A DNA stretch of 45,850 bases from Acidobacteriota bacterium (lineage in GTDB: Bacteria > Actinomycetota > Acidimicrobiia > Acidimicrobiales > Acidimicrobilacustridaceae), in assembly GCA_018969405.1 (NCBI GenBank), contig JAGWYK010000010.1, positions 1-45,850 of the forward strand. The letters run 5' to 3'. The notes below the pieces were generated by a model, which saw only the letters and a program-made list of their open reading frames with translations, had not been told where the DNA came from and made no database searches. The position numbers and the translations under genes were made by a program. Of the stretch, positions 23,945 through 32,951 are shown piece by piece; position 1 is the stretch's first letter; every line of letters starts with the position of its first letter.

Positions 23945-25051
23945 ATGCACAGCGATCGGCTCGAACGGGTGCGCAGGGCGCTGCGCGACCAGGACATCGA
24001 TGTCTGTCTGCTGTCGGTGGGGCCCGACCTTCCCTGGCTCATCGGCTACGAGGCCATGCCCCTCGAGCGTCTCACCATGCTGGTGGTGCCCCGCGACGCC
24101 CGTGCCACCCTCGTGGTCCCGAGGCTCGAGGTCCCCCGGGTGGTGCACGACCCCGACCTGTTCGATCTGCGGGGCTGGGGCGAGACCGAGGACCCGGTGG
24201 CCATCGTGGCCGCACTGGTCGGTCCCGCCCGCCGGGCTGCCATCGGCAACCGCACCTGGGCGCAGTTCCTCGTCGATCTCCAGCATCATCTCCCCTCGGT
24301 GGCGTTCGTGAACGCTTCTCGGGTGATCGGTCCGCTCCGGGCGGTGAAGGAACCGGCGGAGCTGGCCATGCTGCGTCGGGCCGCCGCCGCCGTCGACCGC
24401 ATCGCCGCCGAGCTGCAGGCGGGTGCCATCCCGCTCATCGGGCGGACCGAGGCCGAGGTGTCGGCCGAGCTGGGGCGTCGCATCCTCGCCGAGGGGCATC
24501 ACCGGGTGAACTTCGCCATCGTCGCCGCCGGCGAGAACGCCGCCAGCCCCCACCACGAACCCGGTGCCCGCGTCATCGGCCCCGATGAGGTCGTGCTCTG
24601 CGACTTCGGGGGCACCATGCGCACCGACACCGGAGTGGGCTACTGCTCAGACATCACCCGCTGTGTGGTCACCGGTGCTCCCGATCCCGAGATGCTCGAG
24701 GTCTACGCCGTGCTCGAGGAGGCCCAGCGGGCGGCGGTGGCGGCGGGGGCGGTCGGCACCCGCTGCGAAGCGGTCGACGATGCGGCCCGATCGATCATCG
24801 CCGCCGCCGGCTACGGCGAGTGGTTCATGCACCGGACCGGCCATGGCATCGGGGTCGAGGAGCACGAGGATCCCTACATCGTGGCCGGCAACAGCCATCG
24901 CCTCGAGGTCGGCAACGTGTACTCGGTCGAGCCCGGCATCTACCTGCCCGGCCGCTTCGGCTTCCGTCTCGAGGACATCGTGGCCACCACCGCCGAGGGG
25001 CCCGAGCCCCTCAACCGTGCCGATCACGGCCTCGTCGCCGTCGACGTCTGA
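23945..25051 (+). CDS. M24-family metallopeptidase (Xaa-Pro aminopeptidase-like)
   Basis: Cytosolic enzyme expected to release an N-terminal residue ahead of proline, 368 residues. It has an N-terminal creatinase-like domain (about 1-130) and a C-terminal pita-bread fold. All five metal ligands are visible: D220 or its neighbour in LCDFGG, D236 in CSDITR, H300 in RTGHGIG, E329 in VEPGIY and E343 in RLEDI. ATG 23945 is chosen from its -10 box and the normal family N-terminus. A longer frame reaching back into lipBA is a by-product of that gene's codon use. The next gene follows 18 bases later. Confidence 0.9.
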   Translation: MHSDRLERVRRALRDQDIDVCLLSVGPDLPWLIGYEAMPLERLTMLVVPRDARATLVVPRLEVPRVVHDPDLFDLRGWGETEDPVAIVAALVGPARRAAIGNRTWAQFLVDLQHHLPSVAFVNASRVIGPLRAVKEPAELAMLRRAAAAVDRIAAELQAGAIPLIGRTEAEVSAELGRRILAEGHHRVNFAIVAAGENAASPHHEPGARVIGPDEVVLCDFGGTMRTDTGVGYCSDITRCVVTGAPDPEMLEVYAVLEEAQRAAVAAGAVGTRCEAVDDAARSIIAAAGYGEWFMHRTGHGIGVEEHEDPYIVAGNSHRLEVGNVYSVEPGIYLPGRFGFRLEDIVATTAEGPEPLNRADHGLVAVDV

Positions 25052-25069
25052 TCGGCCCCGGAGCCACCG

Positions 25070-25924
25070 ATGATCGATTTCGACGCCGCCTCGTTCCTGC
25101 TCCAGTGGGCCACCGGCGGCCTGCTGTTCCTGTGGGTCACCACCCGTCGGCGCGAGGTCTCGCTCGGCTACGGCTGGCTCATGCGCGGGGTCTACGCCCT
25201 CATGGCCTTCGGCGCCTTCTGGGTGGGTGTCGCCGTCATCGATCCGCTCCCGGTGCGCGACATCAGTTCGCTGCTGGTGGGTGTGGTGGCCATCGCGGTG
25301 CTGGTGTCGTCGGTGGTGCGTCGGCGCGCCGGTGTCGCCGGACAGAACGAACTGGCCGAGGCTCGCACCGCCCGGGTGGCGGCCATGACCGGCATCGATC
25401 GCGCGGCGGCGGCCAAGGACATCACCGGACCCGAGTTCGATCCGCGTCTCGATCTCCTCGCCCCCGTCATCGGTCTGGTCGGTGTGGTCGCCAGTGGACT
25501 GCACGCCGGTGGTCCGGCCTGGTTGGCGGTGGCCCGGTTCGTGGTCGGCGCGCTGTTCCTCGGCGCCGTCACCGACGCCATGCTGCTCGGCCACTGGTAC
25601 CTGGTGCAGCCCGGCCTGGCCCGCGGTGCCCTGCTCGAGCTGGTGCGCTGGACCGGCTGGCTCTGGATCCCCGAGGTGGCGCTGCTGCTGGTGCCCACCG
25701 GGATGGTCTCGGCCATCGACGGCTCCATCGATGACGGGTACGGCGGGCTGCTGGTCTGGTTCTGGATCGCCTGTGTCGTCACCACCATCGGACTGGTGAT
25801 CACCACCCGCCTCGCCCTGCGCGAGCGGGCCTACTCGGCGGTCATGGCCGCCACCGGCCTGCTCTACCTCGCCATCCTCACGGCCTTCGGCATCGACCTG
25901 GTGGCTCGGGCCCTGCTCTCCTGA
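25070..25924 (+). CDS. Multi-pass membrane protein, function unknown
   Basis: 284 residues with about seven to eight hydrophobic segments (for example SFLLQWATGGLLFLWV, GVYALMAFGAFWVGVAVI, LLVGVVAIAVLVSSVV, VIGLVGVVASGL, VVGALFLGAVTDAMLLGHWYLV, WLWIPEVALLLVPTGMV, WIACVVTTIGLVI, LLYLAILTAFGI). A cytosolic loop around residues 85-125 is charged (RRRAGVAGQNELAEARTARVAA). A GHWYLVQP motif with an intramembrane His-Trp-Tyr stands out and could be functional, but I know no family for it. Its stop is 6 bases from the convergent end of metH and no terminator is visible between them. Confidence 0.85.
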   Translation: MIDFDAASFLLQWATGGLLFLWVTTRRREVSLGYGWLMRGVYALMAFGAFWVGVAVIDPLPVRDISSLLVGVVAIAVLVSSVVRRRAGVAGQNELAEARTARVAAMTGIDRAAAAKDITGPEFDPRLDLLAPVIGLVGVVASGLHAGGPAWLAVARFVVGALFLGAVTDAMLLGHWYLVQPGLARGALLELVRWTGWLWIPEVALLLVPTGMVSAIDGSIDDGYGGLLVWFWIACVVTTIGLVITTRLALRERAYSAVMAATGLLYLAILTAFGIDLVARALLS

Positions 25925-25930
25925 CGCGGC

Positions 25931-28900
25931 TCAGCGGGCGATGAAGTACTTCGCCTGCGGGTGGTGGCAGATGAGCGCCGAGGTGGTCTGTTCCGGTTGG
26001 TACTGGAACCCGGTGTCCTCACCCACCGCGATGCCGATGCGGCCGGCGTCGAGCAGTTCGGCCACGGTGAGGTTGTCGACCAGATCGGGACAGGCCGGGT
26101 ACCCCCAGGAGTAGCGGCCGCCGCGGTACTGCTGACGGAACAGGCCGGCCAGCGACGGGCCGTCCTCGTCGACGAATCCCCATTCGGTGCGGATGCGGTG
26201 GTGCCAGTGCTCGGCCAGCGCCTCGGCCATCTCGACCCCGAGGCCGTGCACCAGCAGGTACTCCTGGTACCGGTTCTCGGCGAACAGGGAGGCGGCGACA
26301 TCGCTGACCCGCTGGCCCATGGTGACGATGTGGAACGCGGCGTAGTCGGGATCGGGGGAGCCGACGGGCCGGAAGAAGTCGGCGATGCACAGATGCGGAG
26401 CCTCGGTCTGACGCGGGTAGTGGAACCGGGCGCGCTCGACGGTGCGGGTGTCGTCGGTCCAGATCACCAGATCGTCACCATCGGCGTTGGCCGGGAAGTA
26501 CCCGTAGACCACCTGCGGGATGAGCATGTCGGCGGCCTTGGCCGCAGCGAGCTGCTCCCGCAGCACGGCGCGGATGCGGGTCCGGAACTCCTCGTCGGAC
26601 TCGACGGTGCCGTCGGCGGCTCGCTCGGGGCGGAACTGCCACTGGTTGCGGAACAGGGCGGTCTCGTTGAGATAGGCCACGATGTCGTCGAGGGCGATCC
26701 CCTTGACCACCTTCGAGCCGAGGAAGGGCGGCGTGAACACCGGCGTGTCGACGGCCACCTCGGGGGAGCGGGCCGGCAGATCGGCGGGCGCAGCGGGTTC
26801 GGCGCGGGAACCGGCCCGAGCCGGCACCCGGCTCTCGCTCGGTTGGCGGCCCCAGGTCGGATCGTCCTCGGCGGTGCCCCGGCGGATCTCGCCGAGTCGA
26901 TCCATGACCCGCAGACCCTCGAAGGCATCCTTGCCGTAGAACAGCCGACCCTCGTAGACCTCGCGCAGATCCCGCTCGACATAGCTGCGGGTGAGGGCGG
27001 CACCACCCAGCAGCACCGGGATGTCCGAGAGCCCCCGGGCGTTGAGCTCCTCGAGGTTCTCGCGCATGATGAGCGTCGACTTCACCAGCAGACCGCTCAT
27101 GCCGATGGCGTCGGCGCCGACCTCGAGCGCCTTCTCGATCATCTCGGCGATCGAGATCTTGATGCCGATGTTGTGCACCTCGTAGCCGTTGTTGGTGAGG
27201 ATGATGTCGACGAGGTTCTTGCCGATGTCGTGCACGTCACCCTTCACGGTGGCCAGCACGATGCGTCCCTTGCCCCCGGAATCGGTCCGCTCCATGAACT
27301 GCTCGAGATGGGCGACGGCGGTCTTCATCGTCTCCGCGGACTGCAGCACGAACGGCAGCTGCATCTCGCCGGTGGCGAACAGATCGCCCACGACCTTCAT
27401 GCCGGCCAGCAGGACCTCGTTGATGATGGCCAGCGGCTCGAGACCCTCGGCCATGGCGGTGTCGAGGTCGGCCTCGAGGCCCTCGCGGTCGCCGTCGATG
27501 ATGCGGCGGCTCAGCACCTGCTCGATGGTCCAGTCGCTGCGGTCCTCCTGCTCGACGGCGGTGGCCTCCACATCGGAGAACACCTCGAGCAGGGCGGTGA
27601 GGGGGTCGTAGCCGGGACGACGCCGATCGTGGATGAGATCCAGACAGACCTGCCGCTGCTCCTCGGGGATGCGGTTGAGCGGCATGATGCGGGCCGCATG
27701 CACGATGGCGGAGTCGAGTCCGGCCTGGACGCACTCGGCGAGGAACACCGAGTTCAGGACGTGGCGGGCCGCCGGCCGGAGTCCGAAGGACACGTTGGAG
27801 ACACCGAGGGTGGTGAACACACCGGGCAGTTCGGTCTTGATCCGGCGGATGGCCTCGATGGTGGCGATGGCATCGCCCCGCAGGTCGTCATCACCGGTGG
27901 AGAGCGGGAAGGTCAGGGCGTCGAAGATGAGATCGCTCGGTTCGAGGCCGTACCGATGCACGGCGATGTCGTGGATGCGATGGGCGATGCGCATCTTCCA
28001 CTCCACATCACGGGCCTGCCCCTCCTCGTCGATGAGCAGGCAGATGATCGCTGCGCCGTACTCGCGGGCCAGCGACATCACGCGATCGAGACGGCTGCCC
28101 TCGGCCTCGCCGTCCTCGAGGTTGGCCGAGTTGAGGATGGCGCGGCCACCGAGCCAGGACAGCCCGGCTTCGAGCACCTGGGGCTCGGTGGAGTCGAGCA
28201 CCAGCGGAACACTCGACTGGGTGGCGAGCAGCTTGGCGATCTCGTCCATGTCGGCGGTGCCGTCGCGCCCCACGTAGTCCACGCACAGATCGAGCACATG
28301 GGCACCCTCGCGGACCTGGTCCTTGGCCATCTGCACGCAGGTGTCGAGGTCGCCCTCGAGCATGGACTCGCGGAACTTCTTCGAGCCGTTGGCGTTGGTG
28401 CGTTCGCCGATGATCATGAACGAGGTGTCCTGCTCGAACGGGACCATCGAGTAGATCGAGGTGGCCCCCGCCTCATGCACGGGACGGCGGGGGGCCGGTG
28501 AGAGGTCGCGGCAGACCTCGACCACGGCGGCCAGGTGCTCCGGGGTGGTGCCGCAGCAGCCGCCCACGACGGTGACGCCGAGTTCGGTGATGAAGCGCGC
28601 ATGGTGCTCGGCCAGCTGGGCCGGCGTGAGGTCGTAGTGCATGTGGCCGTCGACCACACTGGGCAGACCGGCGTTCGGGATGCAGGAGATCGGCATGCGG
28701 GCATGGGCGCTCAGGTGCCGGAGGTGTTCGCCCATCTCCACCGGACCGGTCGCGCAGTTGATGCCGATGACATCGGGGCGCAGGGGATCGATGGCGGCGA
28801 GCGCAGCCGCGATCTCGGTGCCCGGCAGCATCCGCCCGGTGAGCTCCATGGTGACCTGCACCTGCAGCGGCACCTCCCGGCCGAGGCTGCGCATCGCCCG

Positions 28901-29425
28901 ACGGGCGCCGTTCATGGCCGCCTTCACGGTGAGCAGGTCGAACATCGTCTCGATGATGATCAGGTCGACGCCGCCGGTGAGCAGACCGTGGCTCTGCTCC
29001 TCGTAGTGATCGCGCAGTTCGGCGTAGCGGATCTGGCCGAGGGAGGGGAACTTGGTGCCGGGGCCGATCGAGCCGGCCACCCAGCGGGGACGGTCCGGCG
29101 TTGCATAGGACGAGGCCACCTCTCGGGCCAGCGCGGCGGCGGCCACATTGAGCTCGTGGGTGCGCTCGGCGATGCCGTACTCCCCGAGGGGGATGGCGAA
29201 GGCCCCGAAGGTGTCGGTCTCGATGACCTCGCAGCCCACCTCGAGGTAGGCGGCATGGAGTTCGGAGATGACATCGGGTCGGGTGACGGCGAGCAGCTCG
29301 TTGCAGCCCTCGAGGTCCGGTCCGCCGAAGTCATCGGCGGTGAGCCCGCGCAACTGGATGCCGGTGCCCATGGCGCCGTCGTAGATGACCACGCGTTCGC
29401 GGGCTGCGTCGAGGAAGCTGCTCAT
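25931..29425 (-). CDS. metH: Cobalamin-dependent methionine synthase
   Basis: Transfers a methyl group from 5-methyltetrahydrofolate to homocysteine via methylcobalamin. 1164 residues with all four modules: homocysteine-binding barrel with zinc cysteines C224, C290 and C291 (GINCATG, GGCCGTTP); pterin-binding barrel (about 330-610, IGERTNANGSKKF); helical cap and B12 domain with the cobalt-ligand motif DVHDIG (D730, H732, G735) and a GMSGLLVKST region; and the C-terminal S-adenosylmethionine reactivation domain (RGGRYSWGYPACP, near 1110). An Ala/Pro/Arg-rich linker (about 870-900) precedes the last module. ATG 29425 has an AAGGAG site 5-6 bases upstream. The long leader upstream may be regulatory. 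A cobalamin adenosyltransferase gene diverges from the same region. Confidence 0.97.
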   Translation of the reverse strand: MSSFLDAARERVVIYDGAMGTGIQLRGLTADDFGGPDLEGCNELLAVTRPDVISELHAAYLEVGCEVIETDTFGAFAIPLGEYGIAERTHELNVAAAALAREVASSYATPDRPRWVAGSIGPGTKFPSLGQIRYAELRDHYEEQSHGLLTGGVDLIIIETMFDLLTVKAAMNGARRAMRSLGREVPLQVQVTMELTGRMLPGTEIAAALAAIDPLRPDVIGINCATGPVEMGEHLRHLSAHARMPISCIPNAGLPSVVDGHMHYDLTPAQLAEHHARFITELGVTVVGGCCGTTPEHLAAVVEVCRDLSPAPRRPVHEAGATSIYSMVPFEQDTSFMIIGERTNANGSKKFRESMLEGDLDTCVQMAKDQVREGAHVLDLCVDYVGRDGTADMDEIAKLLATQSSVPLVLDSTEPQVLEAGLSWLGGRAILNSANLEDGEAEGSRLDRVMSLAREYGAAIICLLIDEEGQARDVEWKMRIAHRIHDIAVHRYGLEPSDLIFDALTFPLSTGDDDLRGDAIATIEAIRRIKTELPGVFTTLGVSNVSFGLRPAARHVLNSVFLAECVQAGLDSAIVHAARIMPLNRIPEEQRQVCLDLIHDRRRPGYDPLTALLEVFSDVEATAVEQEDRSDWTIEQVLSRRIIDGDREGLEADLDTAMAEGLEPLAIINEVLLAGMKVVGDLFATGEMQLPFVLQSAETMKTAVAHLEQFMERTDSGGKGRIVLATVKGDVHDIGKNLVDIILTNNGYEVHNIGIKISIAEMIEKALEVGADAIGMSGLLVKSTLIMRENLEELNARGLSDIPVLLGGAALTRSYVERDLREVYEGRLFYGKDAFEGLRVMDRLGEIRRGTAEDDPTWGRQPSESRVPARAGSRAEPAAPADLPARSPEVAVDTPVFTPPFLGSKVVKGIALDDIVAYLNETALFRNQWQFRPERAADGTVESDEEFRTRIRAVLREQLAAAKAADMLIPQVVYGYFPANADGDDLVIWTDDTRTVERARFHYPRQTEAPHLCIADFFRPVGSPDPDYAAFHIVTMGQRVSDVAASLFAENRYQEYLLVHGLGVEMAEALAEHWHHRIRTEWGFVDEDGPSLAGLFRQQYRGGRYSWGYPACPDLVDNLTVAELLDAGRIGIAVGEDTGFQYQPEQTTSALICHHPQAKYFIAR

Positions 29426-29543
29426 GGGTCTCCTTGGAGCGGTGCACCCGGTTCGGTGCGACTCACGGCGAAGGGCGCGATGCGCCGCTCGTTCCGGCCG
29501 GCGACTGGGGCGCTCTGGCCCGACCCATCAGGACAGCACCGAC
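29426..29543 (-). promoter_or_regulatory. Long structured 5' leader of metH, type unassigned
   Basis: From the predicted start near 29543 to the metH ATG the leader is about 118 bases, much longer than the other leaders seen here. It contains GC-rich complementary segments, for example CGCCG...CGGCG around 29486-29505 on the minus strand. I looked for cobalamin, SAH, SAM-II and SAM-IV riboswitch consensus elements and found no convincing match, so the class is open. Confidence 0.3.
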
Positions 29544-29549
29544 CGACGA

Positions 29550-29555
29550 AACCTA
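29550..29555 (-). promoter_or_regulatory. Extended -10 TGC-TAGGTT for metH
   Basis: On the minus strand TAGGTT is preceded by TGC, giving an extended -10. It is the most promoter-like sequence upstream of metH. Confidence 0.45.
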
Positions 29556-29610
29556 GCAGAGCCACCCGTCGGATCCTCGCGTCGGTGGGGGTCGGGGGAG
29601 GTGCGGGACC

Positions 29611-29616
29611 TAGGCT
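29611..29616 (+). promoter_or_regulatory. -10 box TAGGCT for the adenosyltransferase (leaderless)
   Basis: TAGGCT ends 7 bases before GTG 29624. The conserved protein start VKIYTRHGDDGTT confirms that GTG. Confidence 0.55.
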
Positions 29617-29623
29617 GCGCAGC

Positions 29624-30160
29624 GTGAAGATCTACACACGCCATGGCGACGACGGCACCACTGGACTGCTCTACGGAGGCCGGGTGGCGAAGGATTCCCC
29701 GGCGCCCACCGCCTACGGCGCCGTCGACGAGGCCCAGGCGGCGATCGGACTGGCTCGGGCCGAGGCCGAACCCGAGCTGGCCGAGATCCTGCTGCTCATC
29801 GAGCGGGACCTCTGGGTGCTCATGGGCGAACTGGCCACCGATCGGGCGAGTCGATCCAAGTTGGTCCCGGGGGCCACGCTCGTGTCCGAGGAGATGGTGG
29901 CGAAGCTGGAGGCCACCATCGACGCCATCAGCGAACGGTTCGATCCCCCCACCGAGTTCGTGGTGCCGGGTCAGAACCGCATCGGTGCCCTGCTCGACGT
30001 GGCCCGCACCGTGGTGCGCCGGGCCGAGCGCGACTCCATGCCGGCGGTGGCCGAGGGCAGCGTCGTGGTGCCGTACCTCAACCGTCTCTCGGATCTGCTC
30101 TGGACCCTCGCCCGCTGGCAGGAGGGGACCTCCCTCCCCACCCGCTCGGTCGGGCACTGA
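29624..30160 (+). CDS. Cob(I)alamin adenosyltransferase, PduO type
   Basis: Adds the 5'-deoxyadenosyl group of ATP to cob(I)alamin. 178 residues with the PduO ATP-binding N-terminus KIYTRHGDDGTTGLLYGGRVAKD and the C-terminal helix VVPYLNRLSDLLWTLARW that closes over the corrin. It is divergent from cobalamin-dependent metH with about 200 bases between, a coherent cobalamin pair, although MetH uses methyl- rather than adenosylcobalamin, so the product presumably serves mutases encoded elsewhere. GTG start set by its -10 box. Leucyl aminopeptidase follows 23 bases later. Confidence 0.93.
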   Translation: MKIYTRHGDDGTTGLLYGGRVAKDSPAPTAYGAVDEAQAAIGLARAEAEPELAEILLLIERDLWVLMGELATDRASRSKLVPGATLVSEEMVAKLEATIDAISERFDPPTEFVVPGQNRIGALLDVARTVVRRAERDSMPAVAEGSVVVPYLNRLSDLLWTLARWQEGTSLPTRSVGH

Positions 30161-30183
30161 ACCCCATCAAGGAGACCGTCGCC

Positions 30184-31677
30184 ATGGCGCTCAAGATCAC
30201 GACCGCGAGCTCGGTGCCGGCGGGCACCGACCTGATCGCCGTGCCGCTCGGTGCCCGCACCGCCAAGCCAGCGACCTATCGGTCGCTCGGGGTCAGTCCC
30301 GCCGCCGTCGCCGCCCATGGCTTCACCGGCCGGGCCGATCATGTCGCAGTGGTCGCCGGCACCGGCGGCCGGATGCTGGCGCTCATCGGCACCGGTGACG
30401 GCCCGATCGACACCGCCCGGCTCCGACGCGTCGGCGCCCAGGCCGCCCGCACGGCGGGGAAGGTCCGACGGGTGGCCGTCGACGTCCGCGACATCGTGGC
30501 GGGCCTCGGCGCCGAAGGCCGTCCCGAGGCCGTCCGGGCCATCGCCGAGGGCCTCGGCCTCGGGTCCTACCGGTTCACCGAGTTCAAGTCGACGCCGGCG
30601 AAGCCCACGCTGCGCGCCGCGACCATCGTGGTGGCCGGCGGTGCCCGATCGGCCGCCGCCGCCGCTGAGGGAGCGGCGATCGCCGCTGCGCAGAACCTGG
30701 CGCGGGATCTCGTCAACCGGCCCGGAGGCACGCTCACGCCGCGAGCCCTCGCCGCCGAGGCGCGACGGATCGCCACCCGCGAGGAGCTCGGCATCAAGGT
30801 CATGGGTCCGGCCCAGATCGAGCGTCTCGGACTCGGCGGTCTGCTGGGCGTCAACCGCGGATCCACCGAGGAGCCGCGCTTCGTCCAGATCAGCCATGAT
30901 CCGCCCGGTGCCACCCGCACGCTGGCGCTGGTCGGCAAGGGCATCACCTTCGACTCCGGTGGGTTGTCGATCAAGACCGGTGAGGGCATGATGACCATGA
31001 AGATGGACATGGGTGGCGCCGCCGCCGTGCTCGGCTTCTTCTCGGCGGTCCGCACCGTGGCCCCGCGCTGCCGCGTGATCGGGTATCTCCCGATGACCGA
31101 CAACATGAGCGATGGCGACGCCACCCGCCCCGGCGACGTCCTCAGGATCCGCAACGGCACCACCGTCGAGGTGCTCAACACCGATGCCGAGGGCCGCCTC
31201 ATCCTCGCCGACGCCCTCAGCCTGGCCTCGGAGGCGAAGCCCGATGCCATCATCGACCTCGCCACGCTCACCGGTGCCGTCGAGATCGCCCTCGGCAGTC
31301 GTATCGCCGCGGTGCTCGCCAACGACGATGCCTGGCGCGACCAGGTCGTCGCCGCCGCCGATCGGGCGGGGGAGCGGGTCTGGCCGCTGCCCCTGCCGGC
31401 TGACTACCGGCCCTTCCTGGACTCCGATGTGGCCGACCTGCGCAACATCTCGAAGGGGCGGGGCGGCGGCACCATCACCGCCGGCCTGTTCCTCCAGGAG
31501 TTCGTCGCCGAGGGGATCCCGTGGGCCCATCTCGACATCGCCGGCACCGCCTGGTGGGCCGAGGGAGACAACGCGGAGCACAGCAACGGCGGCACCGGCT
31601 ACGGGGTACGCCTGCTGCTGGAGCTCGCCCGCAGTTTCAACCCGCCTCGTCGAGGCTCGCGGCGGGCTCGCTCCTGA
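30184..31677 (+). CDS. pepA: Leucyl aminopeptidase (M17)
   Basis: Two-metal aminopeptidase of 497 residues. The N-terminal regulatory domain (about 1-160) is Ala-rich and divergent. The catalytic domain has GKGITFDSGGLSIK, MKMDMGGAAAVLG, the family signature NTDAEGRLILADAL and GGTITAGLFLQEF...WAHLDIAGTAW. AAGGAG lies 9 bases before ATG 30184. It is probably cotranscribed with the adenosyltransferase. The last 41 bases overlap the convergent hypothetical gene, giving a basic tail (PRRGSRRARS). Confidence 0.94.
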   Translation: MALKITTASSVPAGTDLIAVPLGARTAKPATYRSLGVSPAAVAAHGFTGRADHVAVVAGTGGRMLALIGTGDGPIDTARLRRVGAQAARTAGKVRRVAVDVRDIVAGLGAEGRPEAVRAIAEGLGLGSYRFTEFKSTPAKPTLRAATIVVAGGARSAAAAAEGAAIAAAQNLARDLVNRPGGTLTPRALAAEARRIATREELGIKVMGPAQIERLGLGGLLGVNRGSTEEPRFVQISHDPPGATRTLALVGKGITFDSGGLSIKTGEGMMTMKMDMGGAAAVLGFFSAVRTVAPRCRVIGYLPMTDNMSDGDATRPGDVLRIRNGTTVEVLNTDAEGRLILADALSLASEAKPDAIIDLATLTGAVEIALGSRIAAVLANDDAWRDQVVAAADRAGERVWPLPLPADYRPFLDSDVADLRNISKGRGGGTITAGLFLQEFVAEGIPWAHLDIAGTAWWAEGDNAEHSNGGTGYGVRLLLELARSFNPPRRGSRRARS

Positions 31678-32377
31678 GGGCGATCCCCACCGCCCCGACC
31701 CGGGGGCGGTGCACCTGGGTCACCGCGGATCGGACCCGCTCGGTCGGCGGCGCGGTCGGGCCCGCCACCGCCGGCGGCCGCGGCCGCTGATGGTTCTCCC
31801 GGGCCCAGCGCAGGGCGTCGCTGGCCATGGCCGGATGGAATCGCCAGCGGTGCAGCTGCCGCTCCACGGCGGTGTCGTCCTCACCGAGCTCGAGCATGGA
31901 CAGCGCCAGCGATCGGGCCCGTCGTCGGAGATCGTCGACGGCTGCTGAGGACCGGGGACGCTGGAGCCAGGCATCGTGCTCGGACCGCAGGGCGGCGGGC
32001 AGCCGGTCGACCTGACTGCGGGTGAGCGGGGCCAGACGTCGTCGCACGGCGAGACCGGTGGCCCCCATCATGCGGGCGGCGCCGAACCGGCAGGACCGCT
32101 CGACGGTGCGCAGCATCGGCGAGTGCCGACCGCCCCGCATCCCGACCCCGAGGGCCTGGGCCGCCTCGACCAGGTCGAGCTCGAAGCCGTCGGGATGATC
32201 GTCGAGCCGGTCGACGAGACGTCGGAGGAACCACACCGTCGACGGGCCGAGGATCGGCAGCCAGAACCGCTCGACATAGGCGGAGCGGGGATCGTGCCCG
32301 AGATCGTCGATCACGGGATCGGGCCATCCCTCGACGGACAGGGACATCATGGGGAACACGGGCGGGACGCTGGACAC
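31637..32377 (-). CDS. Conserved-looking actinobacterial protein, function unknown
   Basis: 246 residues. Its best-conserved-looking part is the N-terminal half: DPRSAYVERFWLPILGPSTVWFLRRLVDRLDDHPDGFELDLVEAAQALGVG resembles a winged-helix replication- or regulator-like fold, with a following basic helix (RTVERSCRFGAARMMG). The C-terminal 50 residues are Pro/Arg-rich. I recall similar actinobacterial hypothetical proteins but no assigned function. GTG 32377 has AAGGAG 4 bases before it, a little close. It overlaps the end of pepA by 41 bases. Confidence 0.75.
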   Translation of the reverse strand: MSSVPPVFPMMSLSVEGWPDPVIDDLGHDPRSAYVERFWLPILGPSTVWFLRRLVDRLDDHPDGFELDLVEAAQALGVGMRGGRHSPMLRTVERSCRFGAARMMGATGLAVRRRLAPLTRSQVDRLPAALRSEHDAWLQRPRSSAAVDDLRRRARSLALSMLELGEDDTAVERQLHRWRFHPAMASDALRWARENHQRPRPPAVAGPTAPPTERVRSAVTQVHRPRVGAVGIALRSEPAASLDEAG

Positions 32378-32483
32378 GGCGCTCCTTCGGGTCGGGTGCT
32401 CTCATGCACTTTCGGTCCCCGTCGGATCGGCGGTGCGACGGTGCGCAGCAGGGTCCTCTGGCCCATTCCCGGCGGCTGCAGGT

Positions 32484-32498
32484 GGGCGGCGGCCGCCC
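32484..32498 (-). terminator. Possible hairpin after the minus-strand DUF2304 gene
   Basis: GGGCGG-CGG-CCGCCC is a perfect 6-bp stem with a 3-base loop in the 148-base gap between the hypothetical gene and DUF2304. There is no T-run. Confidence 0.28.
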
Positions 32499-32525
32499 GT
32501 CGGCACGGCTCGGGGGTGCCCGGGC

Positions 32526-32951
32526 TCAGGTGGGATCGTGATCCGGTGCGCCGGGTTCGATGTCGGGATCGATGCCGGGATCGATGTCGGCGATCCCATC
32601 GGCCTCGCGTTCGAGGGCGGCCACGCGGTGGCGCAGGATGGCCGCCTCCTCGGCGAGGGTGCGCACCCGGTTCTCCATGCGCGACAGCTCGTAGGAGAAG
32701 TGCATGACGATGAGCAGCAGCAGGGCGAGACCGAGCAGGACCAGCAGGGTGGGCTGGTAGTAGATGCCGAGGACGTCGGCGGTCCAGTCGAGCAGGCCCG
32801 GCACGGCGGCGATGATCACCATGAACCCACCGAGAGTGAGCCAGAGCAGGGAGTACTTGGCCTTCAGATGGCGGCGACGGACGAGCCTGATGATGACGAG
32901 GATGGCCAGCGCCACCAGCACGGCGAGGGCGATATGGGCGCGGGTGCTCAT
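32526..32951 (-). CDS. DUF2304 membrane protein (partner of the minus-strand GT2)
   Basis: 141 residues: three hydrophobic segments (ALAVLVALAILVIIRLV, YSLLWLTLGGFMVIIAAV, LLVLLGLALLLLIVMHFSYELS) and then a coiled-coil-like helix (RMENRVRTLAEEAAILRHRVAALERE) and an acidic tail rich in DPD/IDPG. This is the DUF2304 pattern, usually encoded beside polyprenol-phosphate-type glycosyltransferases; it may tether or regulate the enzyme. ATG overlaps the GT2 stop (ATGA). It is a paralogue of the gene at 34479-34877. Confidence 0.88.
   Translation of the reverse strand: MSTRAHIALAVLVALAILVIIRLVRRRHLKAKYSLLWLTLGGFMVIIAAVPGLLDWTADVLGIYYQPTLLVLLGLALLLLIVMHFSYELSRMENRVRTLAEEAAILRHRVAALEREADGIADIDPGIDPDIEPGAPDHDPT

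Noticed and set aside
22090-24042. 650-codon minus-strand frame opposite lipBA
   Set aside because: Shadow frame; both LipB and LipA motifs are on the plus strand.
25961-28501. 846-codon plus-strand frame opposite metH
   Set aside because: Complement of the conserved metH codons; low-complexity Gly/His/Asp/Val composition and no start signal.
29426-29543. Cobalamin, SAM-II, SAM-IV or SAH riboswitch before metH
   Set aside because: None of the consensus core elements I know could be placed in the right order. Left as an unassigned leader.
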